Both the position numbers and the translations under genes were made by a program. Positions 53,356 through 62,570 of a DNA stretch of 64,000 nt are shown here, piece after piece. Within the stretch, counting starts at the first letter, position 1. Each line of letters begins with the position of its first letter. A model generated the notes under the pieces. That model saw nothing but the letters and a program-made list of their open reading frames with translations. It was not told where the DNA came from and made no database searches. The stretch comes from JACRLV01 sp045863555 (GTDB taxonomy: Bacteria > Planctomycetota > Phycisphaerae > UBA1845 > Fen-1342), in NCBI GenBank assembly GCA_045863555.1, contig BTUU01000001.1, forward strand, positions 372,001 through 436,000, in the 5' to 3' direction.

Positions 53356-54642
53356 TTAGACCCACCCCCGATCGCGGCATGCCTGGGCGACGCGTGAGAT
53401 CGCCACGACGTAGGCGGCGTCCCGCATGTGGATCTTCTGGCGCTGGGCGACGTCGTACACGTCGTAGAAGGCCCGCGTCATCGTCGCGTCGAGGCGGCCG
53501 AGCACCTCATCCTTCTTCCAGTAGTAGTTCATGTTGCTCTGGACCTGCTCGAGGTAGCTGCACGTGACGCCGCCGGCGTTGGCGAGGAAATCGGGCAGGA
53601 CGAAGATGCCGCGTTCGAAGAGGACGTGGTCGGCTTCGGGCCGCGTCGGGCCGTTTGCGCCTTCGAGGACGATGCGGACGCGCTTGCCGATCTTGCCGAC
53701 ATTGTCTCCGGTGATCGAGTTCTCGAGGGCGGCGGGGACGAGTACGTTCACATCCTGCTCGATCCACGCGGGGCCGGGCAGCACCTCGTATCCGAGGTCC
53801 GTCGCCTTGCGCTTGTCGATGCCGCCGAAGCGGTCGGTGATGTTGCGCAGCGCCGCGAGGTCGACGCCCTGCGTGCGGCGGAAGCAGTAGGCGGTCTGAT
53901 CCTGCTGGTCCCAGCAGGAGACGTTGATGACCCGGCCGCCGAGCTGCTGGAGCAGCTCGATGGCGTATTGGGCGACGTTTCCGAAGCCCTGGACGCTGGC
54001 GGTGATGTCCTCGGTGCGCAGGTTGAGCTGCTTGCAGGCTTCACGAAGCGTGAAGACCGCACCGTAGCCGGTGGCCTCCGTGCGGCCGAGCGAGCCGCCC
54101 ATGCCGACGGGCTTGCCCGTGATGAAGCCGGGGTAGTGGCCGCCGAGGATCGCCTCATATTCGTCGAGCATCCAGAGCATGTGCTGGGCGTTGGTCATGA
54201 CATCGGGGGCGGGGACGTCCTTGAACGGGCCGACGTCGCGGACGACCTGGCGCACCCAGGCGCGGCAGATTCCCTCCTGTTCGCGCGGGCTCAGGTTGTG
54301 CGGATCGCAGACGACGCCGCCCTTGCTTCCGCCCAGGGGGATATCCGCGACGGCGCATTTCCAGGTCATCCACATCGCGAGCGCTCGAACCGTGTCGACG
54401 GTCTCCTGCGGGTGGAAGCGGACGCCGCCCTTGCCGGGGCCGCGGGCGTCGTTGTGCTGGACGCGAAAGCCGCGGAAGACGCGGACGGTCCCGTCATCCA
54501 TTCGGACGGGGAGGTTGAAATGGAGTTCCCGCATCGGCTGGCGGAGCAGGTCGCGGGTGGCGGGGTCGAGTTTCAGCCGCTCGGCGACGCGGTCGAATTG
54601 CTCCTGAGCCATGGCGAATGCGTTAAAGGGCTTGGCGGACAC
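53356..54642 (-). CDS. gdhA: Glutamate dehydrogenase (Glu/Leu/Phe/Val type)
   Basis: 428 residues from a GTG preceded by AAGGAG. GPGKGGVRFHP and CAVADIPLGGSKGG supply the substrate Lys residues, and a Rossmann nucleotide-binding domain follows (VQGFGNVAQYA near 220). It interconverts glutamate and 2-oxoglutarate plus ammonia, linking nitrogen and carbon metabolism. The length matches catabolic-type hexameric enzymes; cofactor choice is not readable. Divergent from the PEP-synthase-like fusion 215 bp away. Confidence 0.93.
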   Translation of the reverse strand: MSAKPFNAFAMAQEQFDRVAERLKLDPATRDLLRQPMRELHFNLPVRMDDGTVRVFRGFRVQHNDARGPGKGGVRFHPQETVDTVRALAMWMTWKCAVADIPLGGSKGGVVCDPHNLSPREQEGICRAWVRQVVRDVGPFKDVPAPDVMTNAQHMLWMLDEYEAILGGHYPGFITGKPVGMGGSLGRTEATGYGAVFTLREACKQLNLRTEDITASVQGFGNVAQYAIELLQQLGGRVINVSCWDQQDQTAYCFRRTQGVDLAALRNITDRFGGIDKRKATDLGYEVLPGPAWIEQDVNVLVPAALENSITGDNVGKIGKRVRIVLEGANGPTRPEADHVLFERGIFVLPDFLANAGGVTCSYLEQVQSNMNYYWKKDEVLGRLDATMTRAFYDVYDVAQRQKIHMRDAAYVVAISRVAQACRDRGWV

Positions 54643-54857
54643 GGTTGTCTCCTTGCAGCGCGTCGCCGGGGCGGGAGGCCGCCGGCGGATTCACGCGCGT
54701 GCGTATTTTGACGCAATCCTGGCCGGCGACGGCTCTGAAAGGATTGTGGCAAGCGGCGTGCCGGGCTGTTTCCGCAGGTCGGCGGGGGCCGGCCGAGGTC
54801 GTACAATCGGCTGGGATCGGCGCGGTCCCATGCCCTATTTGAGGGAGCGGTGCCACC

Positions 54858-57800
54858 ATGAACCGGCCTTCCGAGCCATCGACGGGTCCCGACGGAGCGG
54901 CGCAGACGATCCTGCGCGACCTTCGCGAACGGGAAAAGGAGCTGGAGTGCCTGTACGCCGTCGAGGAACTGGCGAGCGCGCCGGATGAGCCTCTGGAGCG
55001 CGTGATCGAGGGAATCGTGGCTGCGATTCCGGCGGGCTGGCAGTTTCCGGACGCTTGTCAGGCGCGGATCCGGATCGGGGCGCTCGCGGCCGCGACGGCG
55101 GGGTATTGCGAGACGGCGTGGACGCAGACCGCGGAAATCCGAGTTCAGGGGGAATTGGCGGGGACAATCGAGGTTTCGTATCGAACCGCGATGCCGGGGG
55201 CGGACGAGGGGCCGTTTCTCAAGGAAGAGCGGCGGCTGATCGAGACGATCGCGGACCGGTTGAGCAACTGTCTGACGCATCGGAAGCTGCTGGCGGACAT
55301 GCAGGAGTGGCGGCGGGCGGAGACGCGGCTCGCGGCGCAGGGCGCGCCGGAGTGGCGCGTGATTCTCGATCTGCTCGCGCGGACCGATCAAAGCTTGCTG
55401 CTACGGCTGGCGCGGAAGATGCTGAACCATCTGCGGCGCGCGGGCGTGCGCGCGGCCGATTCGCTTTTCCGTCATTTTGCGGACTCGACGGATCCGGACG
55501 GCGACCCGCGGCTGGATCGGAATCGGCCGCTGGGGCGAGAGGAACCGGTGACGCCGGCGCAGGTCGTGGATCGCGCGTTCGCCCTGGCCGCGGCGCACCT
55601 CAGCCACGCCGAGATCGTCGAGTGCATTCACCAGTGGATCCGGCATGACCGGGCGACGTTCCTGGTCGACGCGCTGGAGAACGAGCGGACGCCGCTGATG
55701 GACGTGGCGGACGCGATCGACCGTTACCTGCACGCGACTGCGGGAGAGGCTGCGCTGGCCGCGCCGGTAATGAAGGGGCTGCGGGCGTCGCTGATTCGTC
55801 GCGTGCTGAGCGACCAGCTCGAGTACCTGAGCGTGGCGAAGGACTTTCTCGACATCGCGGACCTGCGGGATGTTCTGCGGCACGTCACGAGCCGTTCGGA
55901 AGGACGCGGAAAGATCGGCGGCAAGGCGGCGGGTGTGCTCCTGGCGCGGCGGATCGTCGAGCAGTGCGCGGCGACGCATCCGCTGCTGGCGGACATCCGG
56001 ACGCCGCGGACGTGGTATATCGCGTCGGATGCGCTGGACCAGTTCATTCACGACAATCACCTCGAAGACGTGCTGGCGCAGAAGTACAAGGACATCGAGG
56101 AGATTCGGCAGGAATACCCGGACATTATCCAGCTTTTCAAGAATTCCCACTTCGCGCCGAACATCGTCCGCGGCCTCTCCTCGCTGCTCGACGAGGCGGG
56201 GGATTGTCCGCTGATCGTGCGCAGCTCGAGCCTGCTGGAGGATCGGGTCGGCGCGGCATTTTCAGGCAAGTACAAGAGCCTGTTCCTCGCGAACCAGGGG
56301 GATCGGAATCAACGCCTGGCGGCGCTGCTGGACGCGGTGGCGGAGGTGTACGCCTCGGTGCTCGGGCCTGATCCGATCGAGTACCGGGCGACGCGGAATC
56401 TGCTTGATTACCAGGAGGGGATGGGCATCCTGATACAGGAGGTCGTCGGCCGGCGGGTCGGCGACTACTACTTTCCGCTGGCGGCCGGCGTCGCATTCAG
56501 TCGAAACGAATTCCGCTGGTCGCCGCGGATCGGCCGGGAGGATGGGCTGCTGCGGCTCGTGCCGGGGCTGGGGACGCGGGCGGTCGATCGCGTGGGCGAC
56601 GATTTCCCGATCCTGATCGCACCGGGCAAGCCGGCGCTGCGGGCGAACGCGACGCCGGACGAGATCGTCCGCTATTCGCCGCGGTTCGTCGACCTGATCG
56701 ACCTGAAGGCGAACCGGTTTGAGACGCTCGCGATTGGAGATTTCCTGCGCACCGTCGGACGGGACATTCCGCACGTGGATCTGCTCGTTTCATCGTACGA
56801 ACACGGCATGCTGCGCTCGCCGCTGCCGGGGCAGATCGACGCGGCGCAGAACGACTGGGTCGTGACCTGCGACGGACTGCTCACGCGGACGCCGCTGGTG
56901 AAGCAACTGGCGGAGCTGCTGGTAGTGCTCGAACGAGAACTGCGGACGCCGGTGGATATCGAATTCGCGCATGACGGCGAGCACCTGTACCTGCTGCAAT
57001 GCCGGGCGCAGTCGGCGGGGCGGGGGGCGGCGCCGGCGCCGATCCCGCGGGACATTGCGCACCAGCGGATCGTCTTCACCGCCAGGCGGTTCGTCTCGAA
57101 CGGCGTCGTGCCGAACGCGACGCACATCGTCTACGTCGACCCCGAGCGCTACGCGAATCTCGGCAGCCTGGAGGCGCTGGCCGCCGTGGGGCGGGCGGTC
57201 GGGCGGCTGAACAAGGTGCTGCCCAAGCGCCGGTTCATCCTGATGGGGCCGGGACGCTGGGGCAGCCGGGGGGACATCAAGCTGGGCGTGCGGGTGACGT
57301 ACTCCGACATCAACAACACGGCGCTGCTGATCGAAATCGCGCGGCGGACCGGGCAGTACACTCCCGATCTCTCGTTCGGGACGCACTTTTTCCAGGATCT
57401 GGTCGAAGCGGCCATCCGGTATTTGCCGCTCTACCCGGACGACGAGGGCGTGGTTTTCGACGAGGCGTTCCTGACGCGGTCGAGGAACATCCTGGCCGAC
57501 GTCGCGCCGGATTTCGCGCATCTCGCGGATGTGTTGCGGGTGATCGACGTGCCGGCGTCGGCGGACGGGCAGGTGCTGCGGGTGCTGATGAACGGCGATC
57601 TCGACGAGGCGATGGCGTTCCTGACGCCGCCGGACGAAAGCGCGGAAGTGCCGCAGGCGACGGAGAAGATGATTGAGCCGGCGTACCAGCAGTTCTGGCG
57701 CTGGCGGATGCGGATGGCCGAGCGCATCGCGGCGCACGTGGATGCGGAGCGGTTCGGCGTGGCGGCGATGTACGTCTTCGGCAGCACGGAAACGGGCAGC

Positions 57801-58073
57801 GCGGGGCCGGGCAGCGACGTCGACCTGCTCGTCCACTTCCGCGGGAGCGAGCAGCAGCGCGTCGAACTGGAGCGATGGCTGGACGGGTGGAGCCGGGCGC
57901 TGGCGGAGATGAACTTCCTGCGGACGGGCTACGAGACGGAATCGCTGCTCGATGTGCATTTCGTGACGGACGACGACATCGCCCGCAAATCGAGCTTCGC
58001 AGCGAAGATCGGCGCAGTGACCAATCCGGCGAAGAAGCTGCGGCTGGGCAACGCCGGCGGGGAGTCAAAGTAG
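54858..58073 (+). CDS. GAF / PEP-synthase ATP-grasp / nucleotidyltransferase fusion protein
   Basis: 1071 residues. GAGGGAG precedes the ATG. About 22-145 is a GAF-like sensor region with a coiled lead-in (LREREKELECLYAVEEL). 345-740 is a PEP/pyruvate-binding (PPDK N-terminal) ATP-grasp-like domain with GKIGGKAAG (351-359), RSSSLLEDR (455-463) and FSGKYKS (468-474). About 970-1050 is a MNT-type nucleotidyltransferase with GS at 975-976 and DVD at 987-989. The phosphohistidine and PEP-binding domains of a full PEP synthase are missing. A regulatory phosphotransferase is inferred. Its end overlaps the convergent phosphoesterase gene by 9 bp. Confidence 0.75.
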   Translation: MNRPSEPSTGPDGAAQTILRDLREREKELECLYAVEELASAPDEPLERVIEGIVAAIPAGWQFPDACQARIRIGALAAATAGYCETAWTQTAEIRVQGELAGTIEVSYRTAMPGADEGPFLKEERRLIETIADRLSNCLTHRKLLADMQEWRRAETRLAAQGAPEWRVILDLLARTDQSLLLRLARKMLNHLRRAGVRAADSLFRHFADSTDPDGDPRLDRNRPLGREEPVTPAQVVDRAFALAAAHLSHAEIVECIHQWIRHDRATFLVDALENERTPLMDVADAIDRYLHATAGEAALAAPVMKGLRASLIRRVLSDQLEYLSVAKDFLDIADLRDVLRHVTSRSEGRGKIGGKAAGVLLARRIVEQCAATHPLLADIRTPRTWYIASDALDQFIHDNHLEDVLAQKYKDIEEIRQEYPDIIQLFKNSHFAPNIVRGLSSLLDEAGDCPLIVRSSSLLEDRVGAAFSGKYKSLFLANQGDRNQRLAALLDAVAEVYASVLGPDPIEYRATRNLLDYQEGMGILIQEVVGRRVGDYYFPLAAGVAFSRNEFRWSPRIGREDGLLRLVPGLGTRAVDRVGDDFPILIAPGKPALRANATPDEIVRYSPRFVDLIDLKANRFETLAIGDFLRTVGRDIPHVDLLVSSYEHGMLRSPLPGQIDAAQNDWVVTCDGLLTRTPLVKQLAELLVVLERELRTPVDIEFAHDGEHLYLLQCRAQSAGRGAAPAPIPRDIAHQRIVFTARRFVSNGVVPNATHIVYVDPERYANLGSLEALAAVGRAVGRLNKVLPKRRFILMGPGRWGSRGDIKLGVRVTYSDINNTALLIEIARRTGQYTPDLSFGTHFFQDLVEAAIRYLPLYPDDEGVVFDEAFLTRSRNILADVAPDFAHLADVLRVIDVPASADGQVLRVLMNGDLDEAMAFLTPPDESAEVPQATEKMIEPAYQQFWRWRMRMAERIAAHVDAERFGVAAMYVFGSTETGSAGPGSDVDLLVHFRGSEQQRVELERWLDGWSRALAEMNFLRTGYETESLLDVHFVTDDDIARKSSFAAKIGAVTNPAKKLRLGNAGGESK

Positions 58074-58958
58074 CTCGCGCGTCGCTCCTTCCGGCGCGGC
58101 GGGGTCGAAGCGGATGAGGGCGAGCTCCGGACCGTCATGCGCGGCCGTCATGCACCAGGTGCGACCGATCTGCTCGCGCCAGTAGCCGGTGAGGCGGGCG
58201 GATTCGTGGATGTGGCCGTGGAGGCCGGCCCGCGGCTGTCGCTCCTCGATAAAGCGGCGGATGGCGATGCTGCCGACGTGCACATCGATCGGGACGTGAT
58301 CGACGAAGCGGCCGTCGAGGGCGGCGCGGTCGAGGTGTGAGCGGTAGGGCGGCGCGTGGGCGAGGAGCACGGCGTCCGCCATGTCGCGTCCGGCCGCGAG
58401 GCGTTCCAGATCTTCGGCGATGGTGCGGTAGCGCGTCTGCTCGGGCGGAATCGGAATCGTGCGGAGCCCCTCCTCGGGCGAGACGCAGCCCGGATCGACG
58501 TAGCGCGAGACGTCGTAACACTCCCAGTCCTTCAATCGAAACGGCGACGGCGGGACGCAGGCGTAGCCGTAGACGTCGACGCCTGCGATCTGCGTGCAGC
58601 GCTGGTTGGCGTACTCCCAGACGCCCTGGGCCGCGGCGGCGAGGAACGAGGCCTCGAAGATGCGCGGGTCGTCATTGCCGAGGATGAGCGCGATGCGCGG
58701 GTACCGGTCGCCGAGCGTCGCGCGGAGGCGTGTGAGGCGCGCGACGAGGAAGTCGTCGACGAAGGACTCGCGGGCCGGGTCGAAGGTCCCGAGCGACGTG
58801 GATGGGAGGAGGTCTCCGCCGAGGAGGACGGCCGCGGGCTGTTCGGCGGCGATGCGTTCGAAGAGCGTACGGTAGCGCCGCGGATCGCCGTGGAGATCAG
58901 AGGCGAAGAACCAGGTGGCCACGCGAGCCTCATCGGCGGCCGGGACAGGACCGCTCAC
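58065..58958 (-). CDS. Calcineurin-like metallophosphoesterase
   Basis: 297 residues from a GTG at 58958. The metal-site motifs are in order: FASDLHGD near 19, GGDLL, LGNDD (GNxD), AHAPPY and GLHGHIHES. This is the core of class III cytoplasmic phosphoesterases that cut phosphodiesters or phosphomonoesters. The substrate is unknown. It converges on and overlaps by 9 bp the end of the GAF/PEP-synthase-like gene. Confidence 0.88.
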   Translation of the reverse strand: MSGPVPAADEARVATWFFASDLHGDPRRYRTLFERIAAEQPAAVLLGGDLLPSTSLGTFDPARESFVDDFLVARLTRLRATLGDRYPRIALILGNDDPRIFEASFLAAAAQGVWEYANQRCTQIAGVDVYGYACVPPSPFRLKDWECYDVSRYVDPGCVSPEEGLRTIPIPPEQTRYRTIAEDLERLAAGRDMADAVLLAHAPPYRSHLDRAALDGRFVDHVPIDVHVGSIAIRRFIEERQPRAGLHGHIHESARLTGYWREQIGRTWCMTAAHDGPELALIRFDPAAPEGATRELL

Positions 58959-59005
58959 CTCGATCGTACCGCGCGAGCGAGAGAAGCGCGGCAGGGCGAA
59001 CGGAA

Positions 59006-59022
59006 AATGCAGAATGCAGAAA
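59006..59022 (+). repeat. AATGCAGAATGCAGAAA dispersed repeat
   Basis: The same motif as at 35394 and 36799. It lies in the 170-bp gap between the phosphoesterase start and the BNR protein's stop, where nothing else is visible. Confidence 0.5.
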
Positions 59023-59128
59023 CCCCGGCGTCCCGGTGGTCGCTGGAACGGCGCTGGGGAGCGGGCACGAGAATTGCGGGTCGATTTTCTCCACAGCGTT
59101 CGCTGTCAATTTCGGGCATTGCGATCGT

Positions 59129-60955
59129 TCACGGGCAGGTAACGCCGAAACTCGACAGGAGGATCGTCAGGTCGCTGAGTGAGACCTCGCCGTCGGCGTC
59201 GATGTCGGACTGCGCGTCGAAATTCGGATCACCCGCGTCGTTCCCGAACGCGGCGAGGAGGCGCGCGAGGTCCGCGAGGTCGACGACGAAATCGCGGTTG
59301 ATGTCTGCGAGGCACTGGCAGTCGTCCGGGATGGCGTCGTGGTTCACGTCGGCCGAGGTTCCGGCCGCGATGTCATCCGCGTCGCCGATTCCGTTGCCGT
59401 TGCAGTCGAAATCGCCGATGCGCTTGAACCAGATGTCCTGCTCGCCGTTGAACGTGGCCGCGTACGCGAGGCTGGCGCCGACGTCGTCGGAGATCATGTC
59501 GTAGTAGTCGCCGAGCTTCTGCTGAATCGGCCAGCCGAGGTGACTATCGAAGACGGGCGAGATGACGACGCTCGGCGACCAGGTCAGGCCGCCGTCGAGC
59601 GAGCGTGTGTAGCGCATTTCGGATTGGTTCGGCGTGCCGGGCGTGGGGTCGTTGCTGGTATCGAGATAGACGACGTCGAGGCGGCCGCTCGGGGCGATCG
59701 AGAGCGTGCCGAACCACTGCCAGGTATTTGAGCCGGTCGGGCCGTCGTTGATGCGAAGGGGTGTGGACCACGTGACGCCTCGATCGGTGCTGCGGCTGAA
59801 ATAGACGTCGTGCGGGTCGGGGCCGCTGGGGTTGATGTTGGCGAGGACGTAGATGTTGCCGCGATTGGCGCCAGTGGAATGATCGGTGACGAGCGTCATC
59901 TGACCGAGCAGGCCGCCGGGGTTCGGCCCACCTGCCGTTGCGATCGAGTACGAACCAACGAACGGGAGAGACGTGGAAAGGTCAAAGGACGGCGTCGAGG
60001 CCGCGTCCTGAGCGTTGCTGGAACGGGCGAGACGAAACGACGAGCTATTGCCCCACGAACGCCCCGCAACGTAGAACGCGCCGTCGGGAGCGACGTCGGC
60101 CGTGCCCCATTTCGGCGGCTGCGGAATCGCGACCGGCTGCGACCACGTCACGCCCGCGTCGAGCGAGCGGCTGAAGCAGTCGGGCCCGCAGCAGCCGGCG
60201 TCGTCCCACGCGGCATAGACCTGATCGCGGCCGATGCCGTCGGTTCGGTCGAAGGCGATCCAGGCCTTGTCGCCGCCGAATGCGGGGAACGGGCCGGCCC
60301 AGGTGCGGCCGCCGTCGGTGGAGGTGAACGAATCGCACAGAAATGTGCTCAGCAGCGAGAAATAGACGAAATTCCCACGTGTATCCGAGCGCAGGACGGG
60401 GTCGGACCGGAACGTGCCGGGCGTGAGGACGCCGGGGAAGGTCCAGGTGTGGCCGCCGTCGCGGGAGTATGCGTAGCCGGCCTGGCGGAAGTCGGACAGC
60501 TGCGAATCGAACTGTCGCCATCCGATGGCGAGGCGGTTGGGATGGAGCGGGTCCCGGCACATCGAGGGCTCGTTCGCGGCATCGCCGAGAATGTTCAGGC
60601 CGTCGGCATTGACGTTGACCTGGACGCCGGGGTCGGGGAGACCGCGGGGAAATGTCGCGGGCGGCGAGGTCGCGGGATTCGTCGGCTTGAGGTGCGGGCC
60701 ATGCGGTCGTTCGTTCTGCTGGTCCCGGGAGGGGGGTGGGGAGAATCGCGCGTCGTCGACGATGCCGGTGTCGACGAACTGAAGGCCGCCGCCGTGGATG
60801 ATCGGAAAGCCGGGGGCGAGCCTGGGCCGCTGGATCAACGCGCGAGGGGCGTCGGAGCCCGGTGCGCTCGGGGCGGCGGCCGTCAGCGCGATGAGCGTCG
60901 TGAGCAGAGGGATCCGCGTGAGTGCCGGATGGGGCGGATGGAAGATGCGACTCAT
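59129..60955 (-). CDS. Secreted BNR/sialidase-like propeller protein with dockerin-like tail (paralogue)
   Basis: 608 residues with a signal peptide. Domain order matches the 42290-43984 protein: the shared entry VNVNADGLNILGDAANEPS, Asp-box turns (SRDGGHTW, STDGGRTW, SLDGGLTW), the EF-like DCNGNGIGDADD and a dockerin-like tail (VDLADLA ... GEVSLSDLTILLSSFGVTCP). It is longer at the N-terminus by a Pro-rich segment. It is a surface protein of unknown ligand. Confidence 0.85.
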   Translation of the reverse strand: MSRIFHPPHPALTRIPLLTTLIALTAAAPSAPGSDAPRALIQRPRLAPGFPIIHGGGLQFVDTGIVDDARFSPPPSRDQQNERPHGPHLKPTNPATSPPATFPRGLPDPGVQVNVNADGLNILGDAANEPSMCRDPLHPNRLAIGWRQFDSQLSDFRQAGYAYSRDGGHTWTFPGVLTPGTFRSDPVLRSDTRGNFVYFSLLSTFLCDSFTSTDGGRTWAGPFPAFGGDKAWIAFDRTDGIGRDQVYAAWDDAGCCGPDCFSRSLDAGVTWSQPVAIPQPPKWGTADVAPDGAFYVAGRSWGNSSSFRLARSSNAQDAASTPSFDLSTSLPFVGSYSIATAGGPNPGGLLGQMTLVTDHSTGANRGNIYVLANINPSGPDPHDVYFSRSTDRGVTWSTPLRINDGPTGSNTWQWFGTLSIAPSGRLDVVYLDTSNDPTPGTPNQSEMRYTRSLDGGLTWSPSVVISPVFDSHLGWPIQQKLGDYYDMISDDVGASLAYAATFNGEQDIWFKRIGDFDCNGNGIGDADDIAAGTSADVNHDAIPDDCQCLADINRDFVVDLADLARLLAAFGNDAGDPNFDAQSDIDADGEVSLSDLTILLSSFGVTCP

Positions 60956-61064
60956 GGGTTCAGCCTCGAAGGGTCGGAGCGGCTGTTCCGCGACGAAATT
61001 TGATCGTGGACAGACAGGATCGATTGTAGACTGTCGGCCGGGCCTGATTCAATGAAAACCAGTC

Positions 61065-61577
61065 ATGCGTGCAACGGACCGCGCTGAGCGGATGGAGGAT
61101 GACGTGGGCGGGGCATTTCGACTGGTCGCGTTGCCGAAGGAGCGTTTTGCCGCGTTTTTCGCGCTATCCGAGGCGGAATTGCGGTCGCGCGGGGCGCGGC
61201 GGATGGTCGTGGATGACAAGCCGGGCTATCCGTGCCGGGTGAGCCTCGCAGATGCCGAGATCGGCGAGACGGTGGTGCTGCTGCCGTTCATGCATCACGA
61301 CGTGGAGACGCCGTACCGGGCGGGCGGGCCGATTTTCGTGCGCGAGCGGGCGGAGACGGCGACGCCGGGCGTGGGCGAGGTGCCAGTGATGTTCCGGCAT
61401 CGGCTGCTGTCGCTGCGCGGGTATACGGCGGAGGGGATGATGGCTGCGGCGAAGGTGTCGCCGGGGGCGGAGCTGGAGGCCGCGATCGCGGGGCTGTTTG
61501 TGGAACGGGAAGTTGCATATCTGCATGTGCATAACGCGGGGCCGGGGTGTTTCAATTGTCGGGTGGAGCGGATGTAG
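61065..61577 (+). CDS. DUF1203 family protein
   Basis: Up to 170 residues from the ATG at 61065; an ATG at 61092 is also possible and fits the family's usual length better. The sequence FRLVALPKERFAAFF ... CRVSLADAEIGETVVLLP ... HHDVETPYRAGGPIFVRE matches DUF1203, whose function is unknown. A conserved Cys pair sits at the C-terminus (GCFNC). No signal or membrane segment. Confidence 0.8.
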   Translation: MRATDRAERMEDDVGGAFRLVALPKERFAAFFALSEAELRSRGARRMVVDDKPGYPCRVSLADAEIGETVVLLPFMHHDVETPYRAGGPIFVRERAETATPGVGEVPVMFRHRLLSLRGYTAEGMMAAAKVSPGAELEAAIAGLFVEREVAYLHVHNAGPGCFNCRVERM

Positions 61578-61592
61578 CGCTCTTGCCCTAGC

Positions 61593-62510
61593 GTGTTTTC
61601 CGAGGGGCCGGATATCTCAACTACTCACGAAACGCGCCGGCGCGACTTCGTACTCGTTGCGGCTCTCTTGTACGCGCGTGCGAACAGAGAACGCCCGCGT
61701 GCCAACTCGTTCATCGTCTTGCAGGCGGCGATGACCGCGGCCGGGGCCGCTGATCGACGATGGCGCGGCCGCTGGTCGTCGCTGTATCACGGCGACGTAA
61801 AGGACCGTGAATATAGCGCCTGGTACCGAACGTTGATCGGACTGGCGCGGGTCGAGGCGGAAGATGTGAAGCTGCTCGAAGGGCGCGGAGATCTCGCGAA
61901 GCCTGCACCGCCCCTCTTCACCGCGTGCTGGCTCACGGCGCGCGGACGGAGATTGGCGCGCCGGCTGTTAGCGCAGTATCCCGAGTGGTACGCCAGGCCG
62001 CGGCCGGCGCTCCCGCGGACCACCAATCAGCAAACGGATCTAGAACGTATGCAACGGAGACCGCTCATGCCGAACAAGAAATCGCCGACCAGCCCGATCG
62101 ATGAGTACCTCGCAGACGTTTCGCCGATCCAGCGCGCTGCCCTTCGCAGACTCCGTCGGGCGATCCATGCGGCCGCGCCGGGGGCGGAGGAGTGCATCAG
62201 CTATCAGCTCGCGGGATTTCGGTATCGGGGGAAGATGCTCGTGGCGATGGGGGCGACTGAGAAACACTGCGCCTTCTACCTGATGAGCAGCACGATCGTG
62301 CCGGCGCATGCGGCGGAGCTGGCGAAATATGACACGAGCAAGGGCACGATCCGGTTTGAGCCCGAGCGGCCGCTGCCGGCGACTCTGGTGAAGAAACTGG
62401 TGAAGGCGCGGATCGTGGAAAACGGCGGGGGGAAAGAGCGAAGAGCGAAAACCGAAGAGCGAAATCAGGCTCGGTCAGCCTCCAACAGACGACCTCGCGA
62501 GGCCGAATAA
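61593..62510 (+). CDS. DUF1801 domain protein, possibly fused to an upstream helical domain
   Basis: The open frame gives 305 residues. Residues 159-290 are a DUF1801 (YdhG-like) domain (IDEYLADVSPIQRAALRRLR ... GMLVAMG-like core ... FEPERPLPATLVKKLVKARI). The first 158 residues are a basic helical region with a possible winged-helix end (WLTARGRRLARRLLAQYP). An ATG at 62067 with CGGAGA six bases upstream could start the DUF1801 part alone, so this may be two genes in one frame. The C-terminal tail is encoded by a GAAGAGCGAAA repeat (62432-62465). It contains a TTA codon. Confidence 0.6.
   Translation: MFSEGPDISTTHETRRRDFVLVAALLYARANRERPRANSFIVLQAAMTAAGAADRRWRGRWSSLYHGDVKDREYSAWYRTLIGLARVEAEDVKLLEGRGDLAKPAPPLFTACWLTARGRRLARRLLAQYPEWYARPRPALPRTTNQQTDLERMQRRPLMPNKKSPTSPIDEYLADVSPIQRAALRRLRRAIHAAAPGAEECISYQLAGFRYRGKMLVAMGATEKHCAFYLMSSTIVPAHAAELAKYDTSKGTIRFEPERPLPATLVKKLVKARIVENGGGKERRAKTEERNQARSASNRRPREAE
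62432..62465 (+). repeat. GAAGAGCGAAA simple repeat at the end of the DUF1801 gene
   Basis: Three near copies of GAAGAGCGAAA in tandem encode a KERRAKTEERN-type tail that is unlike the rest of the protein. It is comparable in style to the repeat inside the topoisomerase VI B gene. Confidence 0.5.
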
Positions 62511-62558
62511 GGGAAGGCAGTGCGTACCCACCGTACTCGCATCTTCGACTTCCCCCGC

Positions 62559-62564
62559 TAGAAT
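62559..62564 (+). promoter_or_regulatory. -10 element (TAGAAT) of the DUF58 gene
   Basis: TAGAAT ends 6 bases before the GTG at 62571, consistent with a leaderless start of the DUF58/BatA operon. Confidence 0.45.
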
Positions 62565-62570
62565 CCGGCC

